Positions 41,572 to 51,900 of a stretch of DNA of 64,000 nucleotides are shown one piece after another; the first letter of the stretch is position 1; the number at the start of each line of letters is the position of its first letter. The stretch is from Exiguobacterium flavidum (GTDB lineage: Bacteria; Bacillota; Bacilli; Exiguobacteriales; Exiguobacteriaceae): NCBI RefSeq assembly GCF_003344535.1, contig NZ_QPKS01000001.1, forward strand, positions 1-64,000, read 5' to 3'. A program made the translations under genes and the position numbers. The notes under the pieces were generated by a model, which had not been told where the DNA came from, ran no database searches, and saw only the letters and a list, made by a program, of their open reading frames with translations.

Positions 41572-44166
41572 TCAAACTCCTTCGTATGCGCTGATCATGA
41601 TGTCGCGCAAGTCTGTGACAAGCGGCATTTTCGGGTTGGCCGTCGTACACTGGTCTTCGAACGCGTCGACCGACATCTTGTCGAGTTTCGCTTCGAACTC
41701 TGCCTTATCGATGCCCTGTGCCTTGAAGGACATCTTGATGTTGAGGCGTTGACCGAGTTCCGTCACTGCCTGGATGAGCGATTCGACCCCTTGTTCCGTC
41801 GTTTTCGCAGGAAGTCCGAGGTAGCGTGCGATCTCTGCGTATCTCTCGTCCGCGATGAACGATTCATATTTCGGGAACGAAGCGAGCTTCGTCGGACGTG
41901 ATGCGTTGTAGCGGATGACGTGCGGCATCAGGATCGCGTTCGTCCGACCGTGCGGCGTGTGGAACTCCCCGCCGATCTTGTGTGCGATCGAGTGGTTGAT
42001 CCCAAGGAAGGCATTCGCGAACGCCATACCTGCCATCGTCGATGCGTTGTGGACCTTCTCGCGTGCTTCAGCGTCGCTGCCGTTGTCGAATGCGCGCGGG
42101 AGGTAGTCGAAGATCATCTTGATCGCCTTAAGCGCCAGGCCGTCCGTATAGTCATTCGCCATGACGGAGACGAAGGCTTCAGTCGCGTGTGTCAGGACGT
42201 CCATCCCAGTGTCGGCCGTGATCGATGCAGGCACCGTCATGACGAATTCCGGGTCGACGATCGCGACGTCAGGTGTGAGCGAGTAGTCAGCGATCGGGTA
42301 TTTCACGTTCTTCTCTTTGTCCGTGATGACCGTGAACGGAGTCACTTCTGATCCCGTACCGGAAGTCGTCGGAATCGCGACGAACTTCGCTTTGCGGCCG
42401 AGCTCAGGGAACTTGTAGGCACGCTTACGGATGTCGAGGAACTTCTGGCGCAAGTTCGAGAACGTTTCGTTCGGCTGTTCGTAGAAGAGCCACATTCCTT
42501 TCGCAGCATCCATCGCAGACCCTCCGCCTAGCGCGACGATCAGATCCGGATTGAAGTCGCGCATCGCCTGTGCACCGTTTTCGACCGTCGTCGTCGATGG
42601 ATCCGGTTCGACCTGGTCGAAGATGCGGTAACTGACGCCTTGCGGCAGGTTCTTGATGACTTTGTCGGCATATCCGAACTCGACCATCGTCGGATCGGTG
42701 ACGATGATGACGCGCGAGACGTCTTTCATCGATTTGAGGTACTGGACAGAGTTCTTTTCAAAGAAGATTTTCTCAGGTACTTTGAACCATTGCATGTTCA
42801 CGCGTCGTTTCGCCACCTTCTTGACGTTGAGTAGATGTTTCGCCGTCACGTTCTCCGAGACGGAGTTCTTACCGTAAGAGCCGCAACCGAGTGTGAGCGA
42901 TGGAGTCAATTCGTTATAGAGATCACCGATTCCACCATGTGCCGACGGGCTGTTGACGAGGATCCGGCATGCCTTCATCCGCAAACCAAACGCTGTCATC
43001 ATGTCATCGTTCGTCGTGTGGATGACCGCCGTATGGCCGAGACCGCCGATCTCAAGCATCGTCTCAGCGACTTTGAACGCCTCTTCCGTCGACTGGACGC
43101 AGTAGGCACCGAGGACCGGGCTGAGTTTTTCATGAGAGAGCGGTTCCTCTTTGCCGACGCCTGTCAATTCAGCGACGAGCATGACCGTGCTTGATGGTAC
43201 AGTGATACCGGCACGTTCCGCGATCCAGGTAGCAGGCTTACCGACGATGTCGGCGTTGACCGCGCATGTGTCCGTGCGGATGACGAGTTGTTCGAGCAGC
43301 TTTTTCTCTTCCGGCGTACAGAAGTAGCAGCCGAGTGCTTCCATCTCTTCACGCACCTCTTGATAGCGTTCCTGGTCGACGATGACGGCCTGTTCAGACG
43401 CACAGATCATGCCGTTGTCGAACGTCTTCGAGAGGACGAGGTCGCTGACTGCGCGTTTGATCTTCGCTGTCTTCTCGATGTAGCAAGGTACGTTACCAGG
43501 ACCTACGCCTAGAGCCGGTTTCCCTGTCGAGTAGGCCGATTTGACCATTCCGGCGCCGCCAGTCGCGAGCACCATCGCGATGCCTTCATGGTTCATCAGT
43601 ACTTTCGTCGCCTCGAGTGACGGTTCTTCGACCCATTGGATACAGTTTTCAGGAGCACCTGCACGTACCGCCGCGTCCCGCAGCGTCTTCGCTGCCGCGA
43701 CCGAACATTGTTGGGCTGACGGATGGAAGGCGAAGATGATCGGGTTACGTGTCTTGATCGCGATGATCGCCTTGAACATCGTCGTCGATGTCGGGTTCGT
43801 GACAGGTGTAACCCCGCAGACGACACCGACAGGCTCAGCGATGTATGTGATGCCGTTCTGGACGTCCTCTTCGAGAACTCCGACTGTCTTCTCGCCGCGC
43901 AGGCTGTTGAAGATGTATTCAGTAGAGAAGATGTTCTTGATCATTTTATCTTCGAAGACCCCGCGACCTGTCTCCGTTACAGCGAGACGGGCGAGTTCGA
44001 CGTGTTTTTCGAGACCTGCGAGCGCCATGTCGCGAACGATCGTATCGATTTTTTCCTGATCGAAAGTAAGGAGCGTCCGGAGTGCGCTTTGTCCGCCTGC
44101 GACGAGTTCGTTGATTGATTGCTCGACAGGTGTTGCTTCGACTTTAGTTTTTTCTTTGACGGCCAT
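41572..44166 (-). CDS. adhE: bifunctional acetaldehyde-CoA/alcohol dehydrogenase
   Basis: 864 residues, the expected length. The N-terminal CoA-acylating aldehyde dehydrogenase has its Cys in NGMICASEQAVIVD. The C-terminal iron-dependent alcohol dehydrogenase shows ALGGGSAMDAAKGMW and metal His residues in INHSIAHKIGG and HGRTNAILMPH. It reduces acetyl-CoA to ethanol, regenerating NAD+ in fermentation, and usually forms filaments (spirosomes). GGAGGAAACC precedes the start. The upstream region carries Rex and cre sites. Confidence 0.96.
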   Translation of the reverse strand: MAVKEKTKVEATPVEQSINELVAGGQSALRTLLTFDQEKIDTIVRDMALAGLEKHVELARLAVTETGRGVFEDKMIKNIFSTEYIFNSLRGEKTVGVLEEDVQNGITYIAEPVGVVCGVTPVTNPTSTTMFKAIIAIKTRNPIIFAFHPSAQQCSVAAAKTLRDAAVRAGAPENCIQWVEEPSLEATKVLMNHEGIAMVLATGGAGMVKSAYSTGKPALGVGPGNVPCYIEKTAKIKRAVSDLVLSKTFDNGMICASEQAVIVDQERYQEVREEMEALGCYFCTPEEKKLLEQLVIRTDTCAVNADIVGKPATWIAERAGITVPSSTVMLVAELTGVGKEEPLSHEKLSPVLGAYCVQSTEEAFKVAETMLEIGGLGHTAVIHTTNDDMMTAFGLRMKACRILVNSPSAHGGIGDLYNELTPSLTLGCGSYGKNSVSENVTAKHLLNVKKVAKRRVNMQWFKVPEKIFFEKNSVQYLKSMKDVSRVIIVTDPTMVEFGYADKVIKNLPQGVSYRIFDQVEPDPSTTTVENGAQAMRDFNPDLIVALGGGSAMDAAKGMWLFYEQPNETFSNLRQKFLDIRKRAYKFPELGRKAKFVAIPTTSGTGSEVTPFTVITDKEKNVKYPIADYSLTPDVAIVDPEFVMTVPASITADTGMDVLTHATEAFVSVMANDYTDGLALKAIKMIFDYLPRAFDNGSDAEAREKVHNASTMAGMAFANAFLGINHSIAHKIGGEFHTPHGRTNAILMPHVIRYNASRPTKLASFPKYESFIADERYAEIARYLGLPAKTTEQGVESLIQAVTELGQRLNIKMSFKAQGIDKAEFEAKLDKMSVDAFEDQCTTANPKMPLVTDLRDIMISAYEGV

Positions 44167-44250
44167 TGTTGGTTTCCTCCCTGTTTTTGAACACTTTTAA
44201 GTGAATGACAACAAGATGAATGCAGGAATGCCAGTCTTGAATCGAATAGT

Positions 44251-44268
44251 TTGTGCTTTCCTTCACAA
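44251..44268 (-). promoter_or_regulatory. imperfect Rex-like site
   Basis: TTGTGCTTTCCTTCACAA matches TTGTGAA-N4-TTCACAA except at two positions in the left arm. Confidence 0.5.
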
Positions 44269-44309
44269 ATCAATCATAACCTGTTTTCATCGTTTTGTGC
44301 GTGAATAAC

Positions 44310-44327
44310 TTGTGAACAATTTCACAA
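44310..44327 (-). promoter_or_regulatory. Rex (NADH-sensing) operator
   Basis: TTGTGAACAATTTCACAA is a perfect match to the Rex consensus TTGTGAA-N4-TTCACAA, in the 345-bp gap between adhE and the carbonic anhydrase gene. Rex would repress adhE until NADH rises. Confidence 0.85.
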
Positions 44328-44330
44328 TAA

Positions 44331-44344
44331 TGTAAACGCTTTCT
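44331..44344. promoter_or_regulatory. cre-like CcpA site near adhE
   Basis: TGTAAACGCTTTCT fits the cre pattern and lies 3 bp from the Rex site. Confidence 0.6.
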
Positions 44345-44511
44345 CCTGTTCAGGGCGTTGCGCTGTTTTCACCTGTCGGCCGACCAGTATCCCGTGATGT
44401 TTCTCACATCTTTTTCCTTCAATGCGTGTCAAACAGTTGTCTGTCCTCCCACTCTTCTTGTACGCTAAACTTAGAGTAATGAAAAACTTATCCGTTCGAG
44501 GGGGAAATGAT

Positions 44512-45069
44512 ATGTCAGTCGTAAAAGAAATTCTGTCCTTCAATGAAAAGTTCGTCGAGGAGAAGCAATATGAGAAGTTCGTCTCGGACAAGTTCCCCGA
44601 CAAGAAAATCGTCATCCTGACGTGTATGGATGCCCGCTTGACGGAACTCCTGCCGAACGCGCTCGGATTGAAGAACGGGGACGCAAAGATCATCAAGAAC
44701 GCAGGAGCCGTCCTGTCACATCCATTCGGTTCAGCGATGCGGTCGATTCTCGTCGCCCTATATGCACTCGGTGCCGAAGAGGTCGTCGTGATCGGTCACC
44801 ACGATTGCGGGATGAGTGCGATCGATCCGGCGAAGATGATTCATGACATGGAAGAACGCGGCATCGAGCAGCAGACGCTCAAGACGCTCGAAGCGGCAGG
44901 TGTCGACTTGAAGAGCTGGCTCCGCGGATTTGATTCCGTCGAATCGAACGTCAGCCATTCGGTCGACCTGATCAAAAACCATCCATTGCTTCCGCCAGGT
45001 ACGAAGGTACACGGTTTCGTCATCGATCCCGGTACCGGCAGACTCGACACGGTCGCACTCGCGGATTGA
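44512..45069 (+). CDS. beta-class carbonic anhydrase
   Basis: 185 residues. Zinc ligands are Cys in LTCMDARL and His/Cys in IGHHDCGMSAID. It interconverts CO2 and bicarbonate in the cytosol. GAGGGGG lies before ATG 44512. Divergent from adhE; the shared gap contains Rex and cre sites that may also affect it. Confidence 0.92.
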   Translation: MSVVKEILSFNEKFVEEKQYEKFVSDKFPDKKIVILTCMDARLTELLPNALGLKNGDAKIIKNAGAVLSHPFGSAMRSILVALYALGAEEVVVIGHHDCGMSAIDPAKMIHDMEERGIEQQTLKTLEAAGVDLKSWLRGFDSVESNVSHSVDLIKNHPLLPPGTKVHGFVIDPGTGRLDTVALAD

Positions 45070-45111
45070 ATGCAACCTGGGTCTATCAACTTCATGAGAG
45101 CCACATTCCAG

Positions 45112-45139
45112 GCACATCCCGTTTGAAAACGGGATGTGC
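45112..45139 (+). terminator. Rho-independent hairpin
   Basis: GCACATCCCGTTT pairs with AAACGGGATGTGC, 42 bp after the carbonic anhydrase stop. Confidence 0.75.
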
Positions 45140-45207
45140 TTTCCTCATTCAAAAGAATCCAACGTTCATCGATTCACCAGCTTGAGAAAAAATGACTGTC
45201 TAAAGGG

Positions 45208-45236
45208 TTGACAGGACAAGTCTCTGCTTGTATTAT
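45208..45236 (+). promoter_or_regulatory. strong sigma-A promoter
   Basis: TTGACA, 17-bp spacer, TATTAT, upstream of the transporter gene. Confidence 0.75.
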
Positions 45237-45282
45237 TCTTTAGTATATTAAAGTGATACCAAAAGAAAGTGTGGTCTTATTC

Positions 45283-46605
45283 ATGTTCAATGCTGTCATC
45301 ATCGCTGTGTTACTTCTATTCATCCTCGCGCTCAGCCGCGTCCATATCGTGCTCGCCATGGTTCTGAGCGCCCTCGCTGGCGGACTCGTCAGCGGACTCG
45401 GTTATGCGAAGACCGTCGAAGCATTCGTCGGCGGACTCGGAGCAGGCGCTGAGATTGCCCTCAGCTACGCATTGCTCGGCGCGTTCGCCGTCGCCCTTTC
45501 GAAGACGGGACTCCCTGACGCACTCGCACATGCGCTGCTTACGAAATCTAAGGGATCTGCGACAGGAAAACAAGTTCGGCAATTGAAGGGATTCGTCATC
45601 TTCGCCATCTTGCTCCTGTCGATCAGTTCACAAAACGTCCTGCCGATCCACATCGCCTTCATCCCGATCATCATTCCGCCGCTCCTCGGCCTGTTCACTG
45701 AGCTTCGGATCGATCGCCGGTTGATCGCTACCGTCATCACGTTCGGCCTCGTCACGCCGTACATGTTCCTCCCTGTCGGATTCGGTAACATCTACCTGAA
45801 CGAGATTCTGTTGCCGAACCTCTCGAACAACGGGATGGATACAGCAGGCGGATCGGTCGTCAAGGCGATGGCGCTTCCGGCGCTCGGCATGGTCATCGGG
45901 CTGTTGACTGCGATTTGGCACTACCGCAAGCCGCGTCAGTATGATTTGATCGATATCGCTCCGGAAGACTACGAAATTCCGGTGATCACGAAGACGAAAC
46001 TCGCCTTAAGCGGCGTCGTCGTCCTCGTAACGCTGCTCGTCCAGCTGCAGACGGAATCGATGATCATCGCTGCGACGACTGGCCTCGTCCTCTTCCTCCT
46101 GCTTCGTCTCGTCCGCTTCTCAGAGGCAGACGACGTCATCACTCGCGGTATGCGGATGATGTCCTTCATCGGATTCGTCATGATTTCAGCGAACGGCTTC
46201 TCGAACGTCCTTCGCGAGACAGGTGACATCGAGCCGCTCGTCGAGAACTCGAAGGCGCTGATGGGTGACTCACAGCTCATCGCGGCTTTCGTCATGCTGA
46301 TGATCGGTCTGCTCGTCACGATGGGGATCGGATCGAGCTTCTCGACCGTCCCGATCATCGCAGCGATTTTCGTTCCGCTCTGCATCCAGTACGGTTTCAG
46401 TCTCGAAGCGACGATCGCCATCATCGGTACGGCCGGTGCGCTCGGGGATGCCGGCAGTCCGGCTTCCGACTCGACACTCGGACCGACAAGCGGACTCAAT
46501 GCCGACGGTCAGCACGATCACATGCGTGAGACTGTCATCCCGACGTTCCTCCACTACAACATTCCGTTGCTCGTGTTCGGGACGATCGCGGCGCTCGTCC
46601 TTTGA
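45283..46605 (+). CDS. Na+/H+ antiporter-family transporter (YuiF-like)
   Basis: 440 residues with about eleven hydrophobic helices. NVLPIHIAFIPIIIPPLLG, GLVTPYMFLPVGFGNIY and GDAGSPASDSTLGPTSG match the YuiF group of the antiporter/ion-transporter superfamily; proposed substrates include Na+/H+ or amino acids. ATG 45283 is chosen from the family N-terminus; upstream GTG codons (45253, 45271) are alternatives and the ribosome site is weak. Confidence 0.82.
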   Translation: MFNAVIIAVLLLFILALSRVHIVLAMVLSALAGGLVSGLGYAKTVEAFVGGLGAGAEIALSYALLGAFAVALSKTGLPDALAHALLTKSKGSATGKQVRQLKGFVIFAILLLSISSQNVLPIHIAFIPIIIPPLLGLFTELRIDRRLIATVITFGLVTPYMFLPVGFGNIYLNEILLPNLSNNGMDTAGGSVVKAMALPALGMVIGLLTAIWHYRKPRQYDLIDIAPEDYEIPVITKTKLALSGVVVLVTLLVQLQTESMIIAATTGLVLFLLLRLVRFSEADDVITRGMRMMSFIGFVMISANGFSNVLRETGDIEPLVENSKALMGDSQLIAAFVMLMIGLLVTMGIGSSFSTVPIIAAIFVPLCIQYGFSLEATIAIIGTAGALGDAGSPASDSTLGPTSGLNADGQHDHMRETVIPTFLHYNIPLLVFGTIAALVL

Positions 46606-46611
46606 TCGTCA

Positions 46612-46643
46612 ATCACCTCACCTCGCGTGGGGTGATTTTTTTC
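46612..46643 (+). terminator. Rho-independent terminator
   Basis: ATCACCTCAC/GTGGGGTGAT stem followed by a T-run. Confidence 0.85.
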
Positions 46644-46706
46644 TTTCTTTTTTACAGCGACTTCTCTACACTGAATAAATGAATGTAATGGAAAGGTGTG
46701 TCCTAA

Positions 46707-47318
46707 TTGATTTCATCACTCATCAATGATGTACTGTTGTTTCTGTCTGACTTTGGTTACCTAGGGATCGCTCTCGGCCTGATGATCGAGGTCATCCCGA
46801 GTGAGATCGTCCTCTCCTACGGGGGCTATATGATCTCGCAAGGGGTGATCGACTGGCCACTCGCGCTTGTAGCTGCGGTCATCGGGGGGCTCTTCTCCCA
46901 GCTCTTCCTCTACTGGTTCGCCCGCTATGGCGGTCGCCCGCTCATCCTGCGCTATGGTAAATACCTCCTGATTCGGGAGCATCATCTCGTCCTCGCGGAG
47001 CGCTGGTTCGAGAAGTACGGACAAGGCGTCATCTTCGGTGCCCGCTTCATCCCCGTCGTTCGTCACGCCATCTCGATTCCGGCCGGCCTCGCGAAGATGG
47101 ACCAGGGCAAGTTCTCTTTCTACACGGTCCTTGCGATCATCCCTTGGTCGATCCTCTTCCTTTACCTCGGCGATTCGCTTGGTTCGAATTGGCGAGCGAT
47201 CAAGGAGACAGCCGCGCCATACACGAATGTCGTGTTGGTCGCAGCAGCCATCCTGACGGTCCTGTACGTCATCGTCAAGAAGCGAAAGCGCCCAGCCGAC
47301 GATCCGAGTAACCTCTGA
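46707..47318 (+). CDS. DedA-family membrane protein
   Basis: 203 residues, TTG start with AAAGGTG about 8 nt upstream. Motifs EVIPSEIVLSYGGYMISQG, FARYGGRPLILRYGKYL and FGARFIPVVRHAISIPAGLAKM define the DedA/VTT family. Members are linked to undecaprenyl- or phospholipid flipping across the membrane. Confidence 0.88.
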   Translation: MISSLINDVLLFLSDFGYLGIALGLMIEVIPSEIVLSYGGYMISQGVIDWPLALVAAVIGGLFSQLFLYWFARYGGRPLILRYGKYLLIREHHLVLAERWFEKYGQGVIFGARFIPVVRHAISIPAGLAKMDQGKFSFYTVLAIIPWSILFLYLGDSLGSNWRAIKETAAPYTNVVLVAAAILTVLYVIVKKRKRPADDPSNL

Positions 47319-47328
47319 TCCGTTCTAC

Positions 47329-47381
47329 AAAAAAAGACTCCTTGAGCCGTCGAATTCCGACAGCCCAGGGAGTCCTTTTTT
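47329..47381. terminator. bidirectional terminator
   Basis: AAAAAGACTCC and GGGAGTCCTTTTT enclose a 26-nt loop between convergent genes. Confidence 0.75.
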
Positions 47382-47389
47382 CGTTCAAT

Positions 47390-48130
47390 TCATTCCCGTC
47401 CAGCGAGGCGATAGAGCAGGTCGATCATCTCGATATAGAGCCAGACGATCGTCACGATGATTCCGAACGCCGCGATCCACTCCATCTTTTTCGGTGCACC
47501 AGCGCGGATCTGTTGGCTGATGAAATCGAAGTCGATGACGAGCGACAGTGAAGCGACGATGACGATGACGAACTGGACGACGATCGCGACCGTCGAGCTT
47601 CCCGTCATGAACGGAATGCTCGTTCCAAACAGCGCCATCAACAGGTTGACCGCATAAAGGATCAGGATTGCGAGGATCGCAGCCGAGACCGCAGCCCGGA
47701 AACGTTTCGTCACTTTGACGAGCCCGGTCGAATAGACGAACCACATCGCGAAGGCGACGGCGAACGTCGCAAGTACCGCCTTGCCGACGATGCCCGGATA
47801 GATCGACTCGAACAAGAGGGAGATCCCTCCGACCGCAAGCCCTTCAGCCAGGGCATAGAGCGGTGCGAGGACCGGTGCCGTCTTCGGCTTGAACGTGATG
47901 ATCAAGGCGAGAATCAAACCGACTACAAGACCGCCGATCATCGCCGGGTAGACGAGCGCCCCGGATATCGTCAGTGCCGCGTACCACGTCGCGACGGCTG
48001 ACGCCGTGACGAGCAGGAGCATCATAAAAATCTTGCTTGTCGTCCCGGCTAGCGTCATCGGCCGCTCGCCCGGTACGCTCGTTTCGAATCCGCGTCTGAG
48101 TGCGGGGTTGACTTTGAATCTTGATGCCAT
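47390..48130 (-). CDS. Bax inhibitor-1/YccA-like membrane protein
   Basis: 246 residues with seven hydrophobic helices, including SKIFMMLLLVTASAVATWYA and FIVTIVWLYIEMIDLLYRL-like C-terminus. This group sits in the Bax inhibitor-1 superfamily; the function is unclear, possibly ion leak or protease modulation. ATG 48130 is set by GGAGGAG 7 nt upstream. Confidence 0.8.
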   Translation of the reverse strand: MASRFKVNPALRRGFETSVPGERPMTLAGTTSKIFMMLLLVTASAVATWYAALTISGALVYPAMIGGLVVGLILALIITFKPKTAPVLAPLYALAEGLAVGGISLLFESIYPGIVGKAVLATFAVAFAMWFVYSTGLVKVTKRFRAAVSAAILAILILYAVNLLMALFGTSIPFMTGSSTVAIVVQFVIVIVASLSLVIDFDFISQQIRAGAPKKMEWIAAFGIIVTIVWLYIEMIDLLYRLAGRE

Positions 48131-48186
48131 GATATAACTCCTCCAATATCTTTTTTCTTTCATACGCGGCGAAACTCAAAAAGGTT

Positions 48187-48984
48187 TCAGCCGATCAGCC
48201 AATTCCGCATGCTGTTCAGTTGAAGCATCACTTCCGGCATCGATTTCCGAGCAGATACGAGATGGATGTCCGCATTCCCGAGTCTACCTGAATTCACGTA
48301 GTCCTTCCCGTTGAGCGACGCGCCGATCGGTCCGAACATCTCACTGTCGATGTCGAGGTGACTGAACGTCTTGAAGACACGCTCACCGTCTTCGATCATC
48401 GCACAGCCATACTCGATTTCCTTGCCCTCGATCCCGTACTCGGCGTAATGCCAGACGGTAGTCGAATCCCAAGGCGATCCGAGATGCAGGACATGGCCGT
48501 CCCGGTCAAGGAACTTATCGATCGGCGAACCGGGGCCGAATCCGGCTTCGAGCGTATGGTCCGAGACGACCTCAGCAGCACCTTTCCCCCACGCCGAGAC
48601 AGACCACATCGGATGTGCGCTCCGATGTACACCCGGGTAAGTGCGGAACAGCTCAGGGACGACACCGATCCCCCGGGTCACCGTCCTTGCCGGATCGTAC
48701 GCCGGAAGCTCGTCCCGGATCGTCTGCCACCATTCCTCTGGCACAGGAGGGTTCATCCAGTTCTTCGGATCAGAATTATCCGTCGACTGGGCAGCCATCA
48801 TGATCAGCCCCTCCTCACCGACCGTCTCCATCAGGGCAGTGATGAGCGTCTGTGCACCTCCAGGAATCCAGCCGATCTGTTTAAGGGATGTATGGACGAA
48901 TAGTGACATCCCTTCCGTCACTCCCAGCTGTTTGAGCGACTCCTTGATCATGTCCTTCGTTACGAGCGGTCCTTTCAGCTCCAT
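48187..48984 (-). CDS. aminoglycoside N3-acetyltransferase-family protein (AAC(3)/YokD-like)
   Basis: 265 residues. LFVHTSLKQIGWIPGGAQTLITALMETVGEEGLIMM and RSAHPMWSVSAWGKGA match the AAC(3)/FrbF antibiotic acetyltransferase fold, with the catalytic His of the RSxHPxxS motif. Chromosomal members need not give resistance; the natural acceptor is unknown. ATG 48984 follows AAGGGGAG. It lies 12 bp after the sbcC stop and may be read through from that operon. Confidence 0.85.
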   Translation of the reverse strand: MELKGPLVTKDMIKESLKQLGVTEGMSLFVHTSLKQIGWIPGGAQTLITALMETVGEEGLIMMAAQSTDNSDPKNWMNPPVPEEWWQTIRDELPAYDPARTVTRGIGVVPELFRTYPGVHRSAHPMWSVSAWGKGAAEVVSDHTLEAGFGPGSPIDKFLDRDGHVLHLGSPWDSTTVWHYAEYGIEGKEIEYGCAMIEDGERVFKTFSHLDIDSEMFGPIGASLNGKDYVNSGRLGNADIHLVSARKSMPEVMLQLNSMRNWLIG

Positions 48985-48996
48985 GGTCATCTCCCC

Positions 48997-51900
48997 TTAT
49001 GTCAGGACGACTTCGATCGTCGACCCCGTTTTTTCCTGGCGTACTTCGATTCGCGCGTCGACACGCGATTTCAATTCAGCGACGTGGCTGATCACGCCGA
49101 CCATCCGTCCGCTTGCCTGGACGGACAACAGCGTCTCGATCGCCTGTTCGAGAGACTCGGGATCGAGTGTCCCGAACCCTTCGTCGATGAACATCGTCTC
49201 GAGCGAGACCCCACCGCTTGCCTCCTGGACTACTTCGGACAAACCGAGCGCAAGCGCAAGCGATGCCTTGAAGCTCTCTCCTCCTGACAGCGTCTTGACG
49301 TGACGCGTCTGCGACGTATACGCATCGAAGACGTCGAGGTCGAGTCCGTGCGTCTTCTTCCTGTTTCCTGCTTCCTTCTTCCGCTCGAGCTGGAAGCGGC
49401 CCGATGTCATGCGGACGAGATGACGGTTCGCGGCATGCAGGATTTCATCGAAGTATGCCGTCTGGACATACGTCTCGAATGTCATTCGTTGCGCATTGCC
49501 CCCCATCCCGGCGTCCGCGAGGTCACCAAGCACGGCGTAGCGTGCATCCTCCGCGTCGATTTCCTGCTGAAGCGCCTCCCATGCGCGGATCAACTGTAGG
49601 ATTTGATCGTACTCCTTTTCTGCACCTGCCCGCAGATTCGTCGCTTGAGCCGTGTTCGCCCGGACAGTCGAAAGTTCCATCCGTAGCGAGTCGAGCGCTG
49701 GTCGCCCTTCCTTCAACGCGATTTTCCCGAGACGATCGACCTCCCGGGTCAAGGCATTGAGCTGTTCATCATAGGCTTTCAAGTCCCGCTCTATTTTTTC
49801 CCGTTCCGCACGCGGAACGAGCGCAGTAAGAAACGCGGTTTCGTCCGCAAACCCTTCTGATTCGAGCGCTTCCGTGAACATCCGTCCACTCGTTTCCGCC
49901 TTCGACCGGGCTTGTGCCATTTCCTCAGCGATCATTTGCGCCTGACCGTTCACTAACTGAAGTTCGCGAGTGACCTTTTCATGTGCTTTCTTCGCCTCTA
50001 CACTCGCTTCCGTGTGCTCCGAGATTTCCGATCGCAACCGCGCCAGTTCAGCCTTCATCGCATCGACCGGGAGCATCTCCTCACCAGGACGATTCATCGC
50101 GACAAGTCTCGCCTCGAGACGACTGACTTCAAGCAACGCCTCCTGATGCTGCGTCTCAGTGGCCGCGATTTTTTGCTCAAGTTCTGCTGTCTGCCGCTCT
50201 GCTTCCTCGACCAGCCGCTCAAGCTTCTCGCGCTCGGCTGCCTGTTCCAGCAAACTTTTTTCCGCTTCGTTCAAACGATTCGCTTGTTCCCTCAATGCTT
50301 TGGCATCCTTCGGCAATCCCCGAGCCGAGTCGTCGAATTCGCGTTCAAGGTCTTGCAGTTGTGCCGACAACGACCGGTAGTTCGTCTGCAGTTCCTGATG
50401 GGCCGAATGCTTCTCGAGATAGACTTGCTGCAGCGCGTCAGCAGGAGGCTTGGCTCGCGAAGACGCTTGAGCTTTGTGGGGGTGGTCAAGACTGCCGCAT
50501 ACCGGGCAGGCGTCGCCTAGCTTCATCGATTCGGCAAGCGTCACGGCGAGATGCGCACGCTCCGCTTGGATCGCCTCATTGTATGCCTTCTCTGCCTCCT
50601 GCTTCTCGTTGCGGACCTGTTTCCCGCGCGCGACGAGCCGTGAAAGCTCCCCTTCTGTCGCCTCCATCCTCTGTGCTATCCGTTCTGCCTGTTTGACGGT
50701 AAAGCCCTCCTCCTTCAAAAGGAGCAGTTGATGCTGGACATCACGGTGCGTCGCAAGCGCCTTCTTCCATTCAAGGATCTGTTGCTGCAGCACCCCTTTT
50801 TTCGCTTTGAACGGGGCAGGATCAAGTCGTTGCCCGTCATTTTTCAGGCGCGTCAGTTCTTCGTTCATGCGAATTCGGCTGTCTTCCTCTTCGATCAGCT
50901 CGGCGAGGCGTTCGATGCGCTGTTCTTTCGGTTTGATTGCGAGACCGGCTTCTTCGAAGAATCGGACGGATGCAGAGAGGCTGCGTTCGTCGGATGCGAG
51001 ACGTTCCAGCTCCTTCGCCAAAGCGGAATGACGCGTCGTCAGCCGTTCGACCGTCGCCATGTCATCCTTCGAGCGGCCGTGGCTCGCCTCGAGACGAACC
51101 GCTTTGAGTGCCGCTTCGAGCTTGAGACGTCGCCGATCGACATCAGGACGCATGTCATTCAAGGAACGGATATCCGCCTCGGCCTGCTCGAGCTCGACGA
51201 ACATGGCTTCGATCGTCTCGGCCGTTCTGAGCGTCTCTTCCGTTTTGCGCAAAACTTCAAGAGATGCCGCTTCATCTGTCCTCAGTTCACCGAGTTTCGC
51301 CGTCCATTCCGCCTGAAGTTGAACGAACCGTTCCAGGATATCCTCCTTCGTCAGTTCTTCCCAAGAGGCTTGTAGCGGCAGCTCCTCGAGCTTCGCGAGC
51401 TGTTTCGTCTTCGTTTCTTGGATTTTCGCCTTCAAGTCGAGTGCCTTCCGGTTCAGCCGAAACTGGAAATCACCGTATTGCTCCGTCTTGAAGAGCTGCT
51501 TCAGGATCTTCAGCTTGTCCTTCGATTCGGCAATCAGCAGTTCACGGAACTTGTTCTGAGGAAGCAACAGGATTTGTGAGAACTGTTTATGGTCGAGCTG
51601 CAGCAGTTCGCCGATCACCGCCTTGATTTCTGGAATCTTCGTCGCGAGCGGCTTCCAATCCGAACCGTCGTACCTCGAGAGGACGGCTTCATGTGCGATT
51701 CCCGTCTTGTTCTTCGGATGCGGTTGGGTCGGCTGCCGCCAAATCAAATAGCGTTCGCCTTTCAGGCTGAATTCGAGCTCAACTTCCGTTTTCAGCGTCT
51801 CAGCAGCGAAATGACTGCGTAAATCATTCATCTCGCGCTCTCCCCCGGACGTCTCCCCATAGAGCGCGAAGGTGAGGGCATCGAAGATCGTCGTCTTGCC

